7,137 nt of DNA from Patescibacteria group bacterium (GTDB lineage: Bacteria > Patescibacteriota > Minisyncoccia > Phycocordibacterales > Phycocordibacteraceae): NCBI GenBank assembly GCA_018826405.1, contig JAHJZL010000079.1, positions 1 to 7,137 on the forward strand, in the 5' to 3' direction. The notes below the pieces were generated by a model. The model ran no database searches and had not been told where the DNA came from. It saw only the letters and a list, made by a program, of their open reading frames with translations. This document shows, in pieces, positions 4,050 through 7,137 of this stretch (position 1 is the first letter of the stretch; each line of letters begins with the position of its first letter). Position numbers and translations under genes: made by a program.

Positions 4050-6788
4050 ATGGAGGGTCCAATACGTCACGTAGCAAGTCCTGAGGACGAGCTCGAATAT
4101 TTGCGCGCTCAAATTGCCGCAAAGGAAGAGGAGCTCGCAACACTAAAGCGAGACAAGCCTCGTGAAGAGATTGCGCATGAACGCATCTTGCATCACCGTA
4201 TGAGTGATGGAGAGCACGTGCTTTCCCCGAACTACAAGCTTAGTGAGAATCAGGTGCAGAAACATGCAGATACGCTTGTATTGAATCTTGATCCTGAAGA
4301 GAATGACGCAACTATTAGTGAGTTACGAGGCGTTATGGAGGAAAAGGGCATACACAATGCCTTTTCAATTCTCTCTAAACTGAATAACCCTCATCTTGAG
4401 GATGATTTCCATCGCTTCCTAGTCCAGTATTTAGTTGCAGGAATGCAGCCAAAGGGTCTCTCAGATAAACAACCGGAATGGAAAGCGCTCAGAATGACTC
4501 TGTATGAAGTTGCACTGCCTGAACCTGAGAAAGACACAGACTCCCGAGCACGTTCATTGAAAGAGTTGATTTCCTCAATGGAGCAGTTCTATTCGGGAAT
4601 GCTCGCAGTTGAGCATGCTGGAATGGGAGAGCCAGCGTACTTTACGATTGAACTTGCAGTTCCCGTGGACGCATCACACTTGATGTTCTATGCGGCAATC
4701 CCAAACACCAGAAAAGATCTTTTTGAGAAGCAGTTGCTTGCCATTTTCCCTGACGCCGTTATTGCAGCTCAGCCAAACGACTACAACGTCTTTACAGAAG
4801 GAGGTTCAGCCCTTGCCAGTGTTGCAACCTTTAAAGACAAGGCGATGCTTCCCTTGAAGGACTATCAAGATTTTGATTACGACCCGCTTAATTCAATTCT
4901 TAATGCCTTTGCAAAGATTGCTCCTGAGGACGAAGGAGCAGCTATTCAAATTGTTTTTAAACCAGAAGGGAATAAGTATATTGATCATTACAAACGTGTA
5001 TTGCACGCATTAAGACAAGGAGAGCACCGTTCGCGTGCCTTTACGTTGCCAGAGCATTTCGTAGGAGATTTGGCGCGAGAAGCCGTCGGGCTCTTTATTG
5101 CCCCTAAGAAACAAGGGAAGAATGAGCCGATTGATCAAACAGCAATTGAGATGGTTGAAAAGAAAATATCATCTTCTATAGTCGCTACGAATATTAGAAT
5201 TGCAGTCTCTTCTCAGAACGAGACAAGAACACAACAGATACTAAGCGAGCTTGAATCTGCATTCAATCAGTTTGATCTCCCTACAGGAAATAGATTAGAT
5301 TTCTTGCGACCGAATCGTGCAGGACAAAAGGAATTGCTGCGCGACTATTCTTTCAGACTATATAAACAGAGTACTGTTCTTCCGCTTTCTCTTCGCGAGC
5401 TTACATCTCTCTATCATTTCCCTCCGCAGGGCATTGAATCTTCTCCGCACCTTAAGCAGTCTCGCTATGCGTCTGCAGCAGCTCCTATTGAGCTTTCTAA
5501 GGAAGGAATAATCCTTGGAACGAACACGTTCCGTGGTCAGACAACTGAAGCGCACCTTTCAGACGAGGACAGACTCCGTCACTTATATGTGATAGGGCAA
5601 ACAGGAACAGGAAAGACCGGGTTCCTCAAGACGCTTATTGAGCAGGATATTCGCGAAGGAAAGGGCGTGTGCTTTATTGACCCGCACGGCAACGACATTC
5701 TGGATGTGCTCGGCATGATTCCTCCTGAACGATACGAGGATGTCATCTACTTCGATCCTGCATATATAGATAGGCCTGTTGGACTTAACTTGCTTGAGTA
5801 CGATCCAGCGCACCCAGAACAAAAGACGTTTATCGTAAACGAGATACTCGCCATCTTCAGACGTTTGTATGGAGATGTCCCTGAGTCTATGGGCCCAGCC
5901 TTCGAGCAATACTTTAGGAATGCCACGCTCCTTATCATGGAAGATCCTGAATCTGGATCAACGCTTCTAGATATTGCACGAGTACTTTCTAATCAGGAGT
6001 TTAGAAACTTGAAGCTCTCAAAGAGCAGGAACCCTGTTGTTAACCAATTCTGGCAGGAGATTGCCACAAAGGCAGAAGGCGAAGCAAGTCTGCAGAACAT
6101 AGTTCCCTACATTACAAACAAGTTTGATGATTTCAGCGCAAACGACTTTATGCGTCCAATTGTTGGACAGCAGAACAGCTCCTTTAACTTTAGGGAGATT
6201 ATGGACTCTAAGAAGATATTCCTAGTTAACCTTTCTAAGGGACGCTTGGGAGAACGCAATGCGAACTTGCTTGGACTCATTATTATCGGAAAACTGTTTA
6301 TGGCAGCGCTCTCAAGAGCAGATGATCCGAGAGGCAACTTCCCTCCGTTCTATTTGTATGTGGACGAGTTCCAGAACGTAACAACTGATTCTATTCCAGG
6401 AATTCTCTCTGAGGCCCGCAAGTACAAGTTGTCCATGACCATGGCGCACCAGTTCTTGGCGCAGGTTGATGACAAGATCCGAGACGCTGTGTTCGGAAAC
6501 GTTGGATCCATGGCTGTCTTCCGTGTTGGACAAGAGGATGGAGAATTCTTTGGAAAACTGTTTGAACCAACCTTCTCAGCACTTGATTTTACGAACATTG
6601 AGAACAGAAATGCGTATCTTAAGATACTGGCTAACGGAAGGCCGCAGAAGCCATTTAATATAAAGACCAGGAACCTCGAGGAGGGCAACCTGGCGCAGGT
6701 TGATGACTTACGCGAGCTTTCGTATCTTACGTATGGTCGTGACCGTGCTACAGTTGAAGATACTATCAGAGCCAGATACTTGTCATAA
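4050..6788 (+). CDS. HerA/TraG-like ATPase (type IV secretion-type DNA-binding domain)
   Basis: The 912-residue protein begins with a short charged coiled coil (about 11-40). A poorly conserved region follows to about 500, including FTIELAVPVDASHLMFYAAI (198-217), a segment type found in front of this ATPase in CPR homologues (from memory). The motor domain follows: Walker A GQTGTGKT (516-523), FIDPHGND (542-549), Walker B LYVDEFQN (769-776, D772 and E773), then an EARKYKLSMTMAHQF block (788-802) holding a conserved arginine and glutamine typical of HerA/VirD4-type translocases. Such proteins form hexamers that move DNA or serve as coupling ATPases for type IV-like transfer. No membrane segment is seen, unlike classical VirD4 proteins, so it may be soluble or recruited by a partner. 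An in-frame TAG at 4041-4043 and the TATACT box fix the start at 4050. The coiled-coil gene follows after 11 nt, probably in the same transcript. Substrate and exact role are unknown. Confidence 0.9.
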   Translation: MEGPIRHVASPEDELEYLRAQIAAKEEELATLKRDKPREEIAHERILHHRMSDGEHVLSPNYKLSENQVQKHADTLVLNLDPEENDATISELRGVMEEKGIHNAFSILSKLNNPHLEDDFHRFLVQYLVAGMQPKGLSDKQPEWKALRMTLYEVALPEPEKDTDSRARSLKELISSMEQFYSGMLAVEHAGMGEPAYFTIELAVPVDASHLMFYAAIPNTRKDLFEKQLLAIFPDAVIAAQPNDYNVFTEGGSALASVATFKDKAMLPLKDYQDFDYDPLNSILNAFAKIAPEDEGAAIQIVFKPEGNKYIDHYKRVLHALRQGEHRSRAFTLPEHFVGDLAREAVGLFIAPKKQGKNEPIDQTAIEMVEKKISSSIVATNIRIAVSSQNETRTQQILSELESAFNQFDLPTGNRLDFLRPNRAGQKELLRDYSFRLYKQSTVLPLSLRELTSLYHFPPQGIESSPHLKQSRYASAAAPIELSKEGIILGTNTFRGQTTEAHLSDEDRLRHLYVIGQTGTGKTGFLKTLIEQDIREGKGVCFIDPHGNDILDVLGMIPPERYEDVIYFDPAYIDRPVGLNLLEYDPAHPEQKTFIVNEILAIFRRLYGDVPESMGPAFEQYFRNATLLIMEDPESGSTLLDIARVLSNQEFRNLKLSKSRNPVVNQFWQEIATKAEGEASLQNIVPYITNKFDDFSANDFMRPIVGQQNSSFNFREIMDSKKIFLVNLSKGRLGERNANLLGLIIIGKLFMAALSRADDPRGNFPPFYLYVDEFQNVTTDSIPGILSEARKYKLSMTMAHQFLAQVDDKIRDAVFGNVGSMAVFRVGQEDGEFFGKLFEPTFSALDFTNIENRNAYLKILANGRPQKPFNIKTRNLEEGNLAQVDDLRELSYLTYGRDRATVEDTIRARYLS

Positions 6789-6799
6789 CTAACCTTTCT

Positions 6800-7137
6800 A
6801 TGACCGCTGAAAAGCCACCACGTGCAAATTCTAATAACGAAGAGCAAGAACTCCGAGACAAGCTAGAACGTCTTGAAGACGAGGGTCAGCGCTCTTCGGA
6901 TAGTAAATACCGTGGCGCGAGCAGAGAGCGTGGCGGATTGGAAAAGGAAGTTGAAGAGGCAGAGCAAAAGCTTAGAGGACTTGAGACTTCAAGAAAGACA
7001 GCGGGGAGAATACAGGAGTTGAGAGAAAGGCTTTCTAAACTAGAGACCGAAGGTCAGCGTTCTTCGGATAGTAAATACCGTGGAGCAAGTAGAGAACGCT
7101 CTGGACTAGAGGGAGAAGTTCTTGAAATTGAGGACGA
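6800..7137 (+). CDS. Charged coiled-coil protein with 56-residue tandem repeats (3' truncated)
   Basis: The open frame from the ATG at 6800 runs off the window end after 112 complete codons. The product is very rich in Glu, Lys, Arg, Gln and Leu with heptad-like spacing (LRDKLERLEDE, LRERLSKLETE), so it is mostly coiled coil, and it has no membrane segment in the visible part. Two copies of a 56-residue unit are visible, starting at about residues 16 and 72. Each carries an identical 17-residue motif EGQRSSDSKYRGASRER (28-44 and 84-100), where Gly, Ser and Tyr interrupt the helix pattern. The start is chosen as the first ATG after the TAA of the ATPase gene; only 11 nt separate them and there is no Shine-Dalgarno, so translational coupling or co-transcription is likely. 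Function is unknown. It could be a structural or adaptor partner of the ATPase, or an unrelated scaffold. Confidence 0.8.
   Translation, partial: MTAEKPPRANSNNEEQELRDKLERLEDEGQRSSDSKYRGASRERGGLEKEVEEAEQKLRGLETSRKTAGRIQELRERLSKLETEGQRSSDSKYRGASRERSGLEGEVLEIED
6848..7137 (+). repeat. In-frame 168-bp tandem repeat inside the coiled-coil gene
   Basis: The strongest part is 6881-6931 against 7049-7099, a period of exactly 168 bp (56 codons). These 51 bases differ at 7 positions, all third codon bases and all synonymous. Flanking parts of the unit align as coiled coil but have amino acid changes. The second copy is cut by the window end about where the unit would finish, so further copies may follow. 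Confidence 0.85.

Noticed and set aside
4050..6788. Conjugation locus (T4SS coupling protein)
   Set aside because: The ATPase fits the broad family, but no relaxase, VirB4, mating-pore gene or oriT-like site is visible and it lacks membrane helices. It is kept as a HerA/TraG-like ATPase of unknown role.
6775..6799. GATACT (6775-6780) or TAACTA (6786-6791) as a separate promoter for the coiled-coil gene
   Set aside because: GATACT is within the ATPase coding region at the wrong distance, and TAACTA is a weak match. Co-transcription with the ATPase is simpler.
1..7137. CRISPR array, tRNA, rRNA or insertion sequence
   Set aside because: No regularly spaced direct repeats with unique spacers, no cloverleaf-like segment and no transposase or terminal inverted repeats were seen. 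The only tandem repeat is coding and in frame.

Overview
The window looks like a piece of a Candidatus Patescibacteria (CPR, probably Parcubacteria-group) chromosome. This is inference from gene style, not from a marker gene. The clues are: short membrane-anchored proteins with no close named family; a MYG1/DHH-like protein; a PF04020-type four-helix membrane protein; a large soluble HerA/TraG-like ATPase of the sort common in these genomes; tight gene packing; start codons placed directly after a TATACT -10 box with no Shine-Dalgarno; and moderate GC (about 45% outside one gene, estimated by eye). Stops are TAG or TAA, and no gene needs UGA read as an amino acid, so the standard bacterial code fits. 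All real genes are on the + strand.

Layout. Bases 1-102 hold the C-terminal end of an unidentified ORF. Bases 115-558 and 591-1271 hold two small proteins, each with one N-terminal membrane anchor and a two-cysteine extracytoplasmic domain. Bases 1313-2257 encode a MYG1/DHH-like putative phosphoesterase. Bases 2267-3582 are a self-contained transcription unit unlike its surroundings: a promoter with an inverted repeat across its spacer, a leader of about 65 nt with small hairpins, a strong AAGGAGG ribosome site, a GC-rich (about 60%) 385-codon gene of unknown function with a possible cold-shock-like C-terminal domain, and a very clear intrinsic terminator. Bases 3655-3987 encode a PF04020-type membrane protein. 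Bases 4050-6788 encode a 912-residue HerA/TraG-type ATPase. Eleven bases later begins a charged coiled-coil protein (6800 to the window end, cut off) that carries a 56-residue tandem repeat.

How the genes may work together. The ATPase and the coiled-coil repeat protein are probably co-transcribed and are the best candidate for a functional pair: a cytoplasmic DNA-translocating motor and a structural or adaptor partner. The two small anchored proteins and the MYG1-like protein may be read from closely spaced, near-leaderless promoters. The GC-rich gene is isolated by its own promoter and terminator. I did not recognise any established defence, mobile or CRISPR system. The most notable signals are the repeat whose only changes are synonymous, the odd GC-rich cassette, and the recurrent TATACT-to-start architecture.
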